From positions 42,168,196-42,232,195 of the forward strand of contig NC_052618.1 of the NCBI RefSeq assembly GCF_016545825.1: DNA of 64,000 nt, in the 5' to 3' direction. This stretch comes from Eucalyptus grandis. Its lineage: Eukaryota; Streptophyta; Magnoliopsida; Myrtales; Myrtaceae. This document shows positions 22,691 through 32,743 of the stretch, piece after piece. Under the pieces are notes generated by a model. It worked only from the letters and a program-made list of their open reading frames with translations, did no database searches and was not told where the DNA came from. The position numbers and the translations under genes are program-made. Positions within the stretch are counted from its first letter, which is position 1. Every line of letters starts with the position of its first letter.

Positions 22691-23670
22691 AGGAAAATTC
22701 CAATAAGAACCCAAAGTGCTTTCATTTTCTCAAAGAAAGGTCCGAAGTGAATCTTGTTTCAATGACTATATTAGTATAAAATAAGGGTTTGAAAGGATTA
22801 TGATTGTTTCAAATAAGGGCTTAGCCTTGCTAGCAAAAAATTTTGACTGATCAAGGATGTTTTCATTTAATTACAATTTAAATTAAAAATAAATTAGATT
22901 GAAAATTAAAAAATTTAAAAATTCCATTTTTTTTTAAAAGGCAAAAATAGAGGTAGGAGGGCCCCCTCTTGCCTGTGGCCACCACTCATTGCCAAAGGGG
23001 GTAGCAGTGATGGTTGGTGGGGCTATTGGTGCTTGGGTGAGATGAGAGAGGGCAGCGACCTTCTCCCAAATCTGGGCAAGGGTTGTTGGCCCTCACGTAG
23101 GGTTGGCGATCCTCGCCAAGCACCCTTAGACCTTACACCACCCAATTTCAAGGGCGCTGGGTGAGGGTTGCTCGGCTTGCTCGAGGCCATCGACCCTCAC
23201 CCAAGCCGGGGTGAGGGCAGGCAACCCTTGCCTAGATCTGGGAGAGGTTTGCCGTCCTTTAGCATCTCTAGCGAAGGCTTGTTGGTCCTCACTTCTAGTT
23301 GGTGATGGTCACTAGCCCTTGCCCAAGTGTCGGCGACCTCGTCAGCTATCACTACCCCACTGGTGATGGGGCATCGGCCATAGGTGGGAGGGAGCCTCCT
23401 TCCTGTGCGTGTCTTTTTTAATTTTTAATTTTTGTAGTTGTTTGGAAAAGAAATAGAAAAAAGAAAGAAAAAAATAAAAAATTTAAAAGACGAGATTGCC
23501 TTTCATTAAACAATGAGTTCAGGTCATTTGTTGAGGCGATATGGCCATTTCGGAGTCATTATTCGAAATAAGATTCACTTTAGATTCTTATTTGAAATAA
23601 AGTCTATTTCAAGTTCTTATTTAAAAAAAAAAACAAGAGTACTTTGGTCCCTTATTTGGAGTTTTCTCAA
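22691..23670. mobile_element. Inverted-repeat (Mutator-like) element with GC-rich core
   Basis: The left arm begins 'ggaaaattccaataagaacccaaagtgc'-like sequence. The reverse complement of the right arm begins 'gagaaaactccaaataagggaccaaagt'-like sequence. Both then carry 'aaagtgaatctt.tttc'. The core (22950-23410) is GC-rich, with repeated 'ggcgaccctcgcc' and 'gggcaagggttg' words. Flanks 'aatttatta' and 'atattatta' could be an eroded 9-bp duplication. No transposase. It splits a family X fragment. Confidence 0.65.
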
Positions 23671-24000
23671 TATATTATTAGAGTTGGTGAGGACAATGAC
23701 GGCACTATGCAATGATGGAAGAGGAAAGCCACTAGTTTTCTGATTCTTTCCGTGCTCATGACTTACTGGCCCTATCAGCGTCTACAGTATTACAGGAGTC
23801 CCCGTGCACTAGCCAATGGATCTTGAAAGACAATAGGTATAGCTTGTCCTCGAATTGATTGGTTTTTGTAAAATTTGAGCCCAACGGACCGTGCCCAACA
23901 TGAACAAGAGGAAATTAACGACATTTGCATGATCCAAATCATGGGGAGGAACACGCATCAAACGCATAACATATTGGACATTCTCTTTTGGTGAATCGTT
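23671..24000 (+). pseudogene. Family X fragment, right of the insertion
   Basis: Matches the reverse complement of 63300-63565: 'attagagttggtga.ga.aat', 'gagccactag.ttt.tgatt', 'catgacttactg.ccc' and 'aacatgaacaagagga'. Together with 22380-22690 it reconstructs the order seen at the right end of the window. It is degraded, and I do not recognise the product. Confidence 0.45.
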
Positions 24001-24194
24001 GTTAGGACACAGTCATGTGCTCTGATGTGCATATTATATGAAGCCGTAGTTGTCTTTCTATTTGATTTGATTGATTAAGTATTTTCCATTCATATTCTTT
24101 CAAAACCTTTTATTATTTTGTAACATGTGGAAAAAATTAGTTTCATTTTTAATATTTTTTCATTAACAAAAATTAAATCAATTTTTTAGAAAAC

Positions 24195-25100
24195 ATGGCT
24201 CGACCCTGCCACGTCAATATCTATCTCCCCCATTCTCTCTTTTCACAAATGATTCATAAGTTGGAAGCGTGTGACGAGATATATAAAGCTTATGTAAAAT
24301 CCAGGATTGCCTAACACTTCGTCAAATCAGAGTGGGGATGTTCGAACGGGTAAAAATAGTCATCCGAGGTTGTCGATCATGAACCCGAACCGAATCCTAA
24401 TTACCATGAATTTTAAGTTTATAAGCAGATTATTAGTTGTACGTTGTGCATTCATTATCTTATCTTCAGTGAAAGGGAGCCGCGAACTTCATGGTGGAAG
24501 TGCGATATGTGTCATGGACTTGAGTTAAAAGGGGAGATCTTAACATGGTGATCAAGCAAATGGTTGGAAGCGTCCTAATAATTGATTAGGTAGACTTACT
24601 TTTATTAGACTTCAAAATATTTTAACATCAGTGACATGATAACGTAACTAGAACATCGCATATTCTTTTTAACAAGCACGTTCTATGTTGTTTCCTTGGT
24701 ATAAACCCTCGGAAATCTCCCTATATGGATTCACTAATTTAAAATTGTTTTTACTATAGCGACTGCCCAAGCATTCTTGACTCCTTCGACATTAGTTCTA
24801 CTCACCACAGACCATTCAATAATACAATTCACACAATAATCCATAGTTTCATTTGTTAACAATCATGTAATTTTCACGATAATAGTCATACGTAAATGTT
24901 AACTCTGTAAAAATCATAAACGATGCCTTCTTTTCCGAACATCCTGTCAATTACAAGGATAATGCAAAAACTATCCTGGTGGATTGGCTCATTTATTTAG
25001 TTTTTTATGGAAGAACATGATTCCAACTTCTCTATCTTCAGTTTACATAGCTGCTCCAAGCTTCTGTTAGTACATAAAACTCGTACTTTTGCTTAAAATA
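24195..25100 (+). mobile_element. Old solo LTR related to the 60-63-kb LTRs, opposite orientation
   Basis: Resembles the reverse complement of 60626-61573: 'tctatctcccccattctctc', 'agttggaagcgtg', 'tataaagcttatg', 'gaacttcatggtggaagtgc', 'gtggtgatcaagcaaa', 'cggaaatctcc' and 'acattagttcta' occur in the same order. Divergence is high, so this is an old copy. No internal coding sequence is attached. Confidence 0.6.
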
Positions 25101-25784
25101 CACATACGTATGTCATTTCAGTAAAGCCACGGTCTCCAACTCATTTGCCGAACTTGTGGAAAATATTCGGCCTTTCGAAATTAATACGAATTATACACGT
25201 AGAAAAACACATTGCGTTTTATACTCCCGTTAAAATAATTCTTAACTTGTTTAATATTTTTTATTTAGCCATTCAACGATATAGCATGTCAACTGCTATT
25301 TATATATAAAAATTATAATTTTGTAATATCATATTCAGATTATAAATGCACTATTTTTATTATTTTCCATTAAATAGCACAAAATTTGGAAATTTTTGGC
25401 CCCACCGAAATTGATCTGAGTCGGTCACCATTGAAATTGCTGTCGGAAACATCAATATTCTTCATATTACTTCGTGCACAAACAAAAGCATTGTTTTTTG
25501 GTCCGAAAATCCTCCCACAAGATCGGCTAAGCCCCTTTTTCGAAAGCTAACCTTCCGACCAATAATTGCCAAATTCGTCCAGGGATTTAAGCCATTGATT
25601 ATTTTTCAACGATGCCAGTGGGGAATGTGCCTCGGAGAAGATTTTCAACAGTGGTCGACGAGGCCTTGCTTGAATTTTAGAAGAAAATCCCTCTCTGTGC
25701 TAATACAGCTTACATTAATCAAAGCTTCGGAATGACTGAATTCCAATGCTTGCACAACAAAAAGTGCACACAGGAACTTAGACT
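25101..25784. other. Intergenic stretch, nothing recognised
   Basis: No coding frame, repeat boundary or RNA gene found. Moderately AT-rich. Confidence 0.4.
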
Positions 25785-26650
25785 TGTTGACACTTAAATT
25801 TTGGCGACCCGATTAGTCATTAAAAAAAATTAGGGGTTAATTTTATCCCTGAAAAAATATTAATTGCATAACATATAGATTTAGGTGCATTTACTTTTAA
25901 TTTGCATTTGTTGCATTCATTTATTGGACCGGTAGCGGATGGGTTCGAATTAAGGGTTCTAAGCTTTAAATGGACAGGTCAAACTAAGCGCACGAGAGCA
26001 AATTGGCAAGCCCCGTATTATGGGCTCATCTTTGCTAGATTTCAAATTTGAAAAAATCCTAAGAGATGTGGAAAATAAAAAGTGATATTGCGTGCGAAAA
26101 GAAATCTTCGCGAATGTTGATTTGAAAAGGAAATTAAAACCCTAATTTTTGGCCTATAAAAAGGTTACTCGTGTAGGGTTTTGAGGCCACACATGGAATA
26201 TACGGCCACAATATAGAAAACATACGTGAAAGAAAGGGAGCTGAAGGAGTCACGGTCGAGACCCCTTTCACGACCGTGACTTTGCTGAGTTCATGGCTGC
26301 CCCTCAATGCTAACCCTGCTGCCGATTGTCCACTGCAGTGACACATCAATCTTCGACGACCTCCGTAGCCTCCAAGCAAGACCCCTTAGCAATTCCAATG
26401 ATCTTCAGTCCAGGGGTCATCCAGTGACGCCAGCAAGTCCAATCCAGCGAGGAGCACTGCGTCCCTACCCGCCTTGTGTTCCAGTTCGTGTTCGCAAAAC
26501 ACAATTCAAGGTCAACAAAGGACTTTGTCCTCATTCTGATAAGGTGAGGACGTGAGCAGAAGGGAAAGAGAAAAAAGAAAAGACGAAAGGGAGGATTTTC
26601 CTTCTCAGGGGAATTCACAATCCACGATCGAGAAGCCCATTCGAGAGTCA
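25785..26650 (+). mobile_element. LTR-like fragment joined to plastid DNA
   Basis: Opens TGTTGACACTTAAATTTTGG, a typical TG start. A TATA-like 'ggcctataaaaagg' near 26150 is followed by a leader-like stretch, as in the U3/R part of a plant LTR. No matching second LTR or TG...CA end is found. The sequence runs straight into plastid DNA at about 26650, so the right part was lost or the plastid piece landed in it. Confidence 0.55.
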
Positions 26651-26664
26651 TGATTCATGAAGTC

Positions 26665-27684
26665 TTCATGAGCACCAACCGCACGTGAGATTTTCACCTC
26701 ATACGGCTCCTCGAGGGCCATCAATAAATCTAAGGACCGAATTGATATTATTTATATTGATATGTTTGTAGTATAATACTATAATATCGATTGGAAATTA
26801 AATATCTATTCTATATAGATAGAGTCAAAACCTATCGGAAGGTCCTGAATTAGACCAATGGAATTCTGTCTGCTATAATAACTAAAAAAGCACTTCTGAA
26901 TTGATCTCATCCTTTAATAATTTGAATTTTTCTTTGTTGAGTAATAACTTAATCCTTCAATAAAATACTCTTTCTAGAAATATTAATAGATATTTCAACC
27001 CATTCTTTTTGATTACGAAAAAAAAATGATACATTAGTTCCTGAAAAATACCACGTTATCCCTATGAATATAGGAAAGAAGAAAAAGATCTTTTTTTTTT
27101 TTCGTTCCTATTCTTCTTTCTGAAAAAGGGGGGTTTCAAAAAAAGGATTATTTCGTTCCTGATAGTCATTTTTGAATCTGTGGATAGGAGCATACTCTGA
27201 ATCGGAATTGTGGGTAGTACTACTTGATCATTTCTACCAATTATTATTCTTTTTATCTTATGTAAAAATTATTTTTGGATAATTTACATAAAAAATCTCC
27301 ATTACTAATCCTTTATGTATTTTGGTGTTCCTAACCATCCACTGATTTTTGCTCAATCACCCGTTAGGGTAATACATAGAAACCAGAGTGAAAACTCTAT
27401 ACGGTTGATCTTTTGAGTTGAGCCCGCTTCAAGCCAGGATGACTAATCAACCAATCTTGGGGTAAAAGTCTTGCTTATATTTACTTTTTTTTTTTCTTGT
27501 ACGTAGGAAATGAGACTCCATTTTTTTACTGCTAATTTCTAAGCTGTTTTCTTTCACTCATACAACTATCTGATTTAGGTCATCAAACTGAATGATGAAT
27601 AAAAAAAGGAGATATCTATTCAATTTCTTTTCGAAAAAAAAAAGGAATAAAGAAAAGAAAAGTTTCTGTTTTAACGAATCGCAC
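26665..27684 (-). other. ndhA: ndhA group II intron (plastid-derived)
   Basis: On the minus strand the intron starts GTGCGA right after exon 1 (27684), fitting the group II 5' consensus GUGYG. A domain V-like hairpin, GAGCCGTATGAGGTGAAAAT through CTCACGTGCGGTT, lies at 26677-26709. Length to domain V is about 1.0 kb, the usual size for this intron. It cannot be spliced usefully here because exon 2 is absent. Confidence 0.8.
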
Positions 27685-28237
27685 GTAGAGATATTGATAA
27701 CACACAAAGAGTTAATGGTATTTCATAACTAATCGATTGAGCAGCGGCTCGTAGACCACCTAAAAAAGAATATTTATTATTTGATCCATATCCTGACATA
27801 AGAAGTCCAATGGGAGCAATACTGGAAATGGCAATCCATAAAAAAACACCGATATTGAGATCAGATAAAACAAGGTGATAACTAAAAGGAATTACTGAAT
27901 AACTTAGTAAAATGGATATAACTGCTATGGATGGTCCTATACTGAATAAACGAGTATCTCCTCGAGATGGAAAAAGATTCTCTTTGAAAATAAGTTTTGT
28001 CCCATCTGCTAAAGCTTGAAGAATTCCCAAAGGACCGGCGTATTCGGGACCGATACGTTGTTGTATTCCTGCGGATATTTCTCTTTCTAACCACACAATT
28101 ACGAGTACACCTATTGCGATTCCCAATACAAGAGTCAAAATAGGTAAAAACATCCCTATGATTCCATAGACTTCTTTTAAAGATTCCAATCTAGAAAAAG
28201 AATTTAGATCTTGTACTTCTGTTGTATCAATTATCAT
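27685..28237 (-). pseudogene. ndhA: NdhA exon 1, plastid NADH dehydrogenase-like subunit (nuclear copy)
   Basis: Starts at the ATG at 28237 ([17 protein letters not shown]) and runs 553 nt to the intron border, the standard exon 1 length. The protein is the membrane subunit NdhA of the thylakoid NDH complex (cyclic electron flow), equivalent to NuoH/ND1. Conserved blocks such as [20 protein letters not shown] and [19 protein letters not shown] are intact, with several hydrophobic helices. The exon has no stop codon. The gene is broken because exon 2 is missing and there is no nuclear promoter or transit peptide. The TAA of ndhH lies one base upstream of this ATG, as in plastids. Confidence 0.92.
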
Positions 28238-28238
28238 T

Positions 28239-28508
28239 TTAACGATCAACTTCTCCCATAATGATATCTATGCTACCTAGTATTGTCATAATATCGGCCA
28301 ATTTCATTCTTTTAACTAACTGAGGAAGAATTTGCAAATTGATAAAACCAGGTGGACGAATTTTCCACCTCAAGGAAAAACCACTCTGATCTCCTTTTAA
28401 AAAATTCCCAATTCTCCCTTTGGGGCTTCAACTCTTACATAAAGTTCTTGCTTGGCAATTCAAAAGTAGGAGAAGGTTTTTTACTAATGAATCGATATTC
28501 AAAATCAT
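28239..28508 (-). pseudogene. ndhH: NdhH C-terminal end (nuclear copy, truncated by gap)
   Basis: On the minus strand this reads [16 protein letters not shown], then after one missing T in a T run the frame shifts to [23 protein letters not shown] and IMGEVDR followed by TAA (28239-28241). That is the C-terminus of NdhH, the 49-kDa-type subunit of the plastid NDH complex. The upstream part lies in or beyond the N run. The single-base loss in a homopolymer is consistent with decay after transfer, though a sequencing error there cannot be ruled out. Confidence 0.85.
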
Positions 28509-28608
28509 NNNNNNNNNNNNNNNNNNNNNNNNNNNNNNNNNNNNNNNNNNNNNNNNNNNNNNNNNNNNNNNNNNNNNNNNNNNNNNNNNNNNNNNNNNNN
28601 NNNNNNNN
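28509..28608. other. Assembly gap (100 N)
   Basis: Exactly 100 Ns, the usual placeholder for a scaffold gap of unknown length. Everything left of it is plastid-derived and everything right of it is Copia polyprotein, so continuity across the gap is not shown by the sequence. Confidence 0.98.
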
Positions 28609-29921
28609 TTGATTATGACGAAACTTTCTCACTGTGGCCATGCTAAAATCCATTCGGATTATGTTGGCTATCTTGCACACCTTGATTATGAGATATTCCA
28701 GATGGATGTCAAAACGGCTTTTCTAAATGGTTTTCTCGAAGAGGACATCTATATGGAACAACCACAGGGTTTTGAATCCAATAGTGAAAAACGGAAGGTG
28801 TGTAAGCTTAAGAGATCTATTTATGGACTCAAACAAGCCTCCAGAAGTTGGAACATCCGTTTTGATGAGGTAGTCAAATCGTTTGGCTTCATCAAAAATC
28901 CAGATGAACCTTGTGTATACAAGAAGATCAGTGGGAGTGCAATTGCATTTCTGGTTTTGTATGTCGATGATATACTTTTGATTGGAAATGATGTACCAAT
29001 GATATCATCGATAAAACTATTCTTGTCACAGAAATTCTCCATGAAAGATTTAGGAGAGGCAACCTACATTTTAGGTATCAAGATCTATAGAGATAGATCA
29101 AGACGATTGATTAGCCTCTCACAATCTACGTACATAGACAAAGTGTTAACACGGTTTAACATGCAATGTTCCAAGAGAGGATTATTGCCTTTTAGGCAAG
29201 GGATCCGTCTTTCTAAGGAGATGTGTCCCAACACTCCTGAAGAAAGAGAGCGGATGACAAAGATACCATATGCATCCGCTATTGGAAGCATAATGTATGC
29301 TATGCTATGTACTAGACCTGATATTGCGAATGCTGTAAGTATTACTAGCGGATATCGGTCGATCCAGAGAAGAAAACCTGGATAGCAGTCAAGAATATTC
29401 TTAAGTACTTGCGAATGACTAAAGATTTATTCTTGATATATGGGAAGGAGAATTTAAAGTTGTAACTTATGCGATTCCGATTTTCAATCGGATCCTAATG
29501 ATTATAAATCTACGTCCGGGTTTGTCTTTACATTCAATGGTGGTGCGGTTAGTTGGAAAAGTTCCAAACAAAGTATAAGCGCCGATTCCACCACCGAGGC
29601 GAGTATGTAGCTGCACGAAGCAGCAAAGGAAGCCGCTTAAATGAAGAAATTTATTTCTGAACTTGGAGTCGTTCCTTCAATTGAGCAACCGATCACATTG
29701 TTCTATGACAACAATGGGGCGATAGCTCAAGCTAAGGAACCAAGGTCTCACCAGCAGTCCAAGCATATTGAGAGACGCTTCCATCTCATCGGAGAAATTG
29801 TTGGGAGAGGTGATATCGCCTTGCAGAAAATTGCCTCAGCAAAAAACGTGGCGAGATCCCTTCACTAAGGCCTTACCTCGAGTCTTCTTTTGAAAGACAT
29901 ATTGACAAAATGGGTTTGAGG
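28609..29921 (+). pseudogene. Copia C polyprotein, reverse transcriptase and RNase H part
   Basis: The open frame 28609-29385 carries Copia reverse transcriptase: FQMDVKTAFLNGFLEEDIYM, VCKLKRSIYGLKQASRSW, the catalytic YVDDILLIGND, FSMKDLGEATYILGI, and PYASAIGSIMYAMLCTRPDI. RNase H follows in shifted frames: a piece with the STTEAEY region near 29590, then 29641-29868 (FYDNNGAIAQAKEPRSHQ, SKHIERRFH). The gag, protease and integrase parts are missing behind the gap. At least three breaks after 29385 make it inactive. It is on the plus strand, opposite to Copia A and B. Confidence 0.88.
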
Positions 29922-29956
29922 TACCAGACAAGTTGGCTTTAGTGCAACTGGGAGAT
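29922..29956 (+). promoter_or_regulatory. Copia C internal end and polypurine tract, first copy
   Basis: Reads 'taccagacaagttggc...gggagat' directly before the first LTR. The final 'actgggagat' is a polypurine tract. An almost identical 35-bp stretch recurs at 31184-31218 before the second LTR. Confidence 0.75.
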
Positions 29957-31183
29957 TGTTGGATGTATACCCTAAAGCTACTATATAATTGTTACATATT
30001 AGGGATTTCAGTTGTACTTTCATTATTATTATTTAATTAATGGCAATGACGTATTCATTCATTTGTCCAATTATTTTATATTGATGAATGATTCCATAAG
30101 ATCGATTTGCAACTAGACTTATTCTTGAGGCGTCAAGAATATATGTGACGGGTTCATAGTTAGACTGAATCTTTAAATTGTTCCCGGTCGATGGATTATT
30201 AAGTGGATATTAATAATCTGTTGAGACCAGTGTGTTCTTCTTCGCCATTAAGTATTGGATACTTAAGGGAATGATGAGTCACATGTCATTGGGTATTATG
30301 ATGCCTGAGTTAGAACACAGGTGTGTTTGTATTAGACAAATTCACTGAACGTGACGCATATGGAACGATTAGCGACATGGAAGCTTTTAGCGTGGTCAAT
30401 GTCTAATTGTTCATACTTTGGTCTTGTGTAAATAATCCTTAGACCTGAGGCACAGTGTTAACTTGTGTATCGAACAACTATGGTTCACAGGTGCACATAA
30501 TGCCGGGTCGTTGATCCGTCTTTATACCTGATGGTCATAGTTTGTTCATATATGAAGTTACACGTGTGCGCAATATGGAATCTGTCTCCTTGTTATATGC
30601 AAGGTATGATAATGATGTCCTATGCAATCTAATTGTGACAATGCATTGAAATCCTCGGCCGGGGTTGTGATCGAGAATAAATTGTTTATGTCTCGAATAA
30701 AATGCATGTCAATTAGATTTGTGCATATGATCGAATTAATGACTTGACAAATATTCCATGGTCTTTGTTTGATCGGGACATAGTAAGACGAGGGATTGAA
30801 TTACACGTAGCCAAAGCTGACAGGTTCATTATGTTCTTAAAGTATTCAAACTATCTGGGTAGCCATGACATATTGCTAGATGTCAATCGTGGCTTGTAAG
30901 ACCTAAAAGATTAATTGGGACAATTAATTCTTTTGGAAGTACTAATGTGTTAGTACAAGTCTTACACCAGCTTAGTGATGAACCTAGGGATGTCACACAC
31001 CATAAACAATTAGGATAACGTGGAACAAGAGAAAAATATTATTGCAAATGTGTTTGCAATTACTGCAATCAAATTGAGTCAATTTGAAATTAAATTAAAT
31101 GAGATTTAATTTAATTTGTATTATAGTCACGAGCCTACTTGCATATGATGCACACGCATGCCCAAAGTGGATATATGTTAACA
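29957..31183 (+). repeat. First Copia LTR (TGTTGGATG...GTTAACA)
   Basis: 1227 bp, TG...CA ends, placed immediately after a polypurine tract. No partner LTR is in the window, as it would be beyond the gap. It contains no open frame of note. Confidence 0.65.
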
Positions 31184-31218
31184 TACCAAACAAGTTGGCT
31201 TTAGTGCAAGTGGGAGAT
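31184..31218 (+). promoter_or_regulatory. Second internal end and polypurine tract
   Basis: 35 bp differing at about two sites from 29922-29956, ending in 'aagtgggagat'. It shows that a second, related Copia 3' end begins here. Confidence 0.75.
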
Positions 31219-31319
31219 TGTTAGAAGATGCCCTAAAGCTGCTAAGGATTATGTTATTTTAATTAATCCTTTATCCGTTTAATTAATTAATTAACTAATT
31301 GAAAAAAAATTAAATTAAA

Positions 31320-31551
31320 GCTTCATGCATGTGCACGAATTCGTGCACATGCACGAAGCGTAATGGTCAGCGGTTGCTGACCATTATGCACGAAGCATGG
31401 ATGGTCGGCAACCGCCGACCATCATGCCAAGATCGTGCATGAGCGGTTGCTCATGCATGATGGTCGTGCATGAGCAACCGCTCATGCACGATCGTCTACT
31501 ATGGACGATCAGCAACGGTTGCTGATCGTCCATCAATTAGCAACCGTTGCT
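31320..31551. repeat. Array of seven perfect or near-perfect hairpins in LTR U3
   Basis: Hairpins, by span: 31320-31359 (40-bp palindrome with one mismatch, core GCACGAATTCGTGC); 31361-31386 (11-bp stem, loop GGTT); 31400-31423 (10-bp stem, loop AACC); 31432-31461 (13-bp stem with one G-T, loop GGTT); 31464-31491 (12-bp stem, loop AACC); 31501-31533 (13-bp stem, loop AACGGTT); 31539-31551 (AGCAAC-C-GTTGCT). All but the first share a GCaaccGC or GCggttGC core. Confidence 0.93.
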
Positions 31552-31563
31552 GGTCAATTTTAA

Positions 31564-31571
31564 TATAAAAA
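31564..31571 (+). promoter_or_regulatory. TATA-like box of second Copia LTR
   Basis: TATAAAAA within 'taatataaaaac', 13 bp after the last hairpin. Its place about a third into the LTR fits a U3 promoter. Start of transcription is inferred near 31595. Confidence 0.5.
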
Positions 31572-32109
31572 CAATTGAGGGATGAGAGTTAAAGGGGCTG
31601 CTGAAAAATAGAGAAAAGTGTCATTGTGTTTTGGTTTTGTTCGAGAGAAACACAAGCGAGGAATCAGTGATGCTTTGCTGAAAATAGAGATAAAAGTGTG
31701 TGTGTGTGTGTATGTGTGTTCTTGTGTCTTTTAGACGCAAGAAAGAAGAGCGTTATCTCGTTCGGGCCGTGACTATTATACATCAAGAATACGACGGATT
31801 CTTTCCACGTGATTGCTAGCACAATCGAAGTGGTGAATATCCGAAAGTCCTCTCTTCCGTTCGACGTTCGTTGTTGGTGTGTCTGAACTAGAGGTCCGAC
31901 GTTTGTGGGACTTGAACTGTAGAACATCCGAACCGACTTGTTTAAAGCACGCTTCGAGAGGTAATTCGTTTAACTCCCTTTTATGTTTAGATTTTTGATT
32001 AAAACGCACGAACAACGCCTAAGGAGAATCATGTGTAAAATATATCTTTGTTTCCGCTGCGTTTATTTCATTAATTTTTCTTATACATGATTCATGAAAC
32101 CCCAACACT

Positions 32110-32743
32110 ATGTCAATCAAGCCTTGGAGCTCAATCAATTCCAAAGCCTGAACGAATTTAAGCTGAATTGGTGCCGAGACGGAAGCTTTTATGATATTCA
32201 AGTCGGATCAAACCGATCCTTTGAGACGTCTATGGTCATGGATTGGTGAGGGTTGTTGCAAGCGAGAAAGGGTTGAATGTAGTGGGAAGACTGGTCATGC
32301 TTCGAAGTTTGATCTTCGCAATTCTTGTGGTGGCCTAAAGAAGTATAGTTTGCGAATTAAGATATGTCCTGCTCTAAATGAACATAAGCTTTTGAAGTAT
32401 CTAGACCTCAAGTTCAACAATTTTACAACACAAAAAACCCCAGTCTTTAGCTTCTCTTCAAAATTTAGAGTATCTGAACCTCTCATCTACAGTCTTTTAT
32501 GGAGATATTCCTCATCAACTCTGTATGGTTTCTAGCTTACGGTACTTGGATCTTAGTAGTGGGTGACCCATTTTAAAAATGGAGAACCTCCTATTGCTAT
32601 TGACATTTTCTATCTTGAAGGACTTGGATCAGTCTTATGCCATCCTTCTCAACCCCATAGAATGGTTAAGTGCTATCAATATGCTTTCATCCCTAGAGTT
32701 TTTAATATTAAGGGGGTGGTTATTTGGAAGATGCTTTTGTAAA
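32110..32743 (+). pseudogene. Third RLP pseudogene, N-terminal part
   Basis: From about 32170 the plus strand reads TEAFMIFKSDQTDPLRRLW, WSWIGEGCCK and TGHASKFDLRNSC, the LRRNT_2 cap of an RLP closely related to the one at 5206. LRR remnants follow (LLKYLDLKFNNF, then shifted frames to 32740). The conserved tryptophan after CCK is changed and there are stops and frameshifts. The signal peptide is lost at the LTR ending at 32107. The gene continues at 43739 after the Sirevirus insertion. Confidence 0.8.

Larger units (their letters stand above)
26660..28508 (-). other. Nuclear plastid DNA insertion (ndhH end, ndhA exon 1, ndhA intron)
   Basis: The whole stretch has plastid gene content and order on the minus strand: 3' end of ndhH, then ndhA exon 1, then the ndhA group II intron to its domain V. 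The ends join an LTR-like fragment on the left and an assembly gap on the right. ndhA exon 2 does not follow, and ndhH has a frameshift, which argues for a nuclear copy rather than a simple contaminating plastid read. Because the right edge is a gap, scaffold misjoining cannot be excluded. Confidence 0.85.
31219..32107 (+). repeat. Second Copia LTR (TGTTAGAAG...CCCCAACA)
   Basis: 889 bp with TG...CA ends, after a polypurine tract. It carries a hairpin array (31320-31551), a TATA-like box (31564-31571), a (GT)n tract near 31697-31720 and ends where RLP sequence resumes. It shares only its first 25 or so bases with the LTR at 29957, so the two belong to different subfamilies. Confidence 0.7.

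Noticed and set aside
27685..28237. Functional nuclear ndhA gene
   Set aside because: Exon 2 is absent, there is no transit peptide or nuclear promoter, and ndhH next to it is frameshifted. It is plastid-derived debris.
31320..31551. CRISPR-like array
   Set aside because: The repeats are inverted, have no regular spacers and lie in a plant LTR. This is a hairpin cluster.
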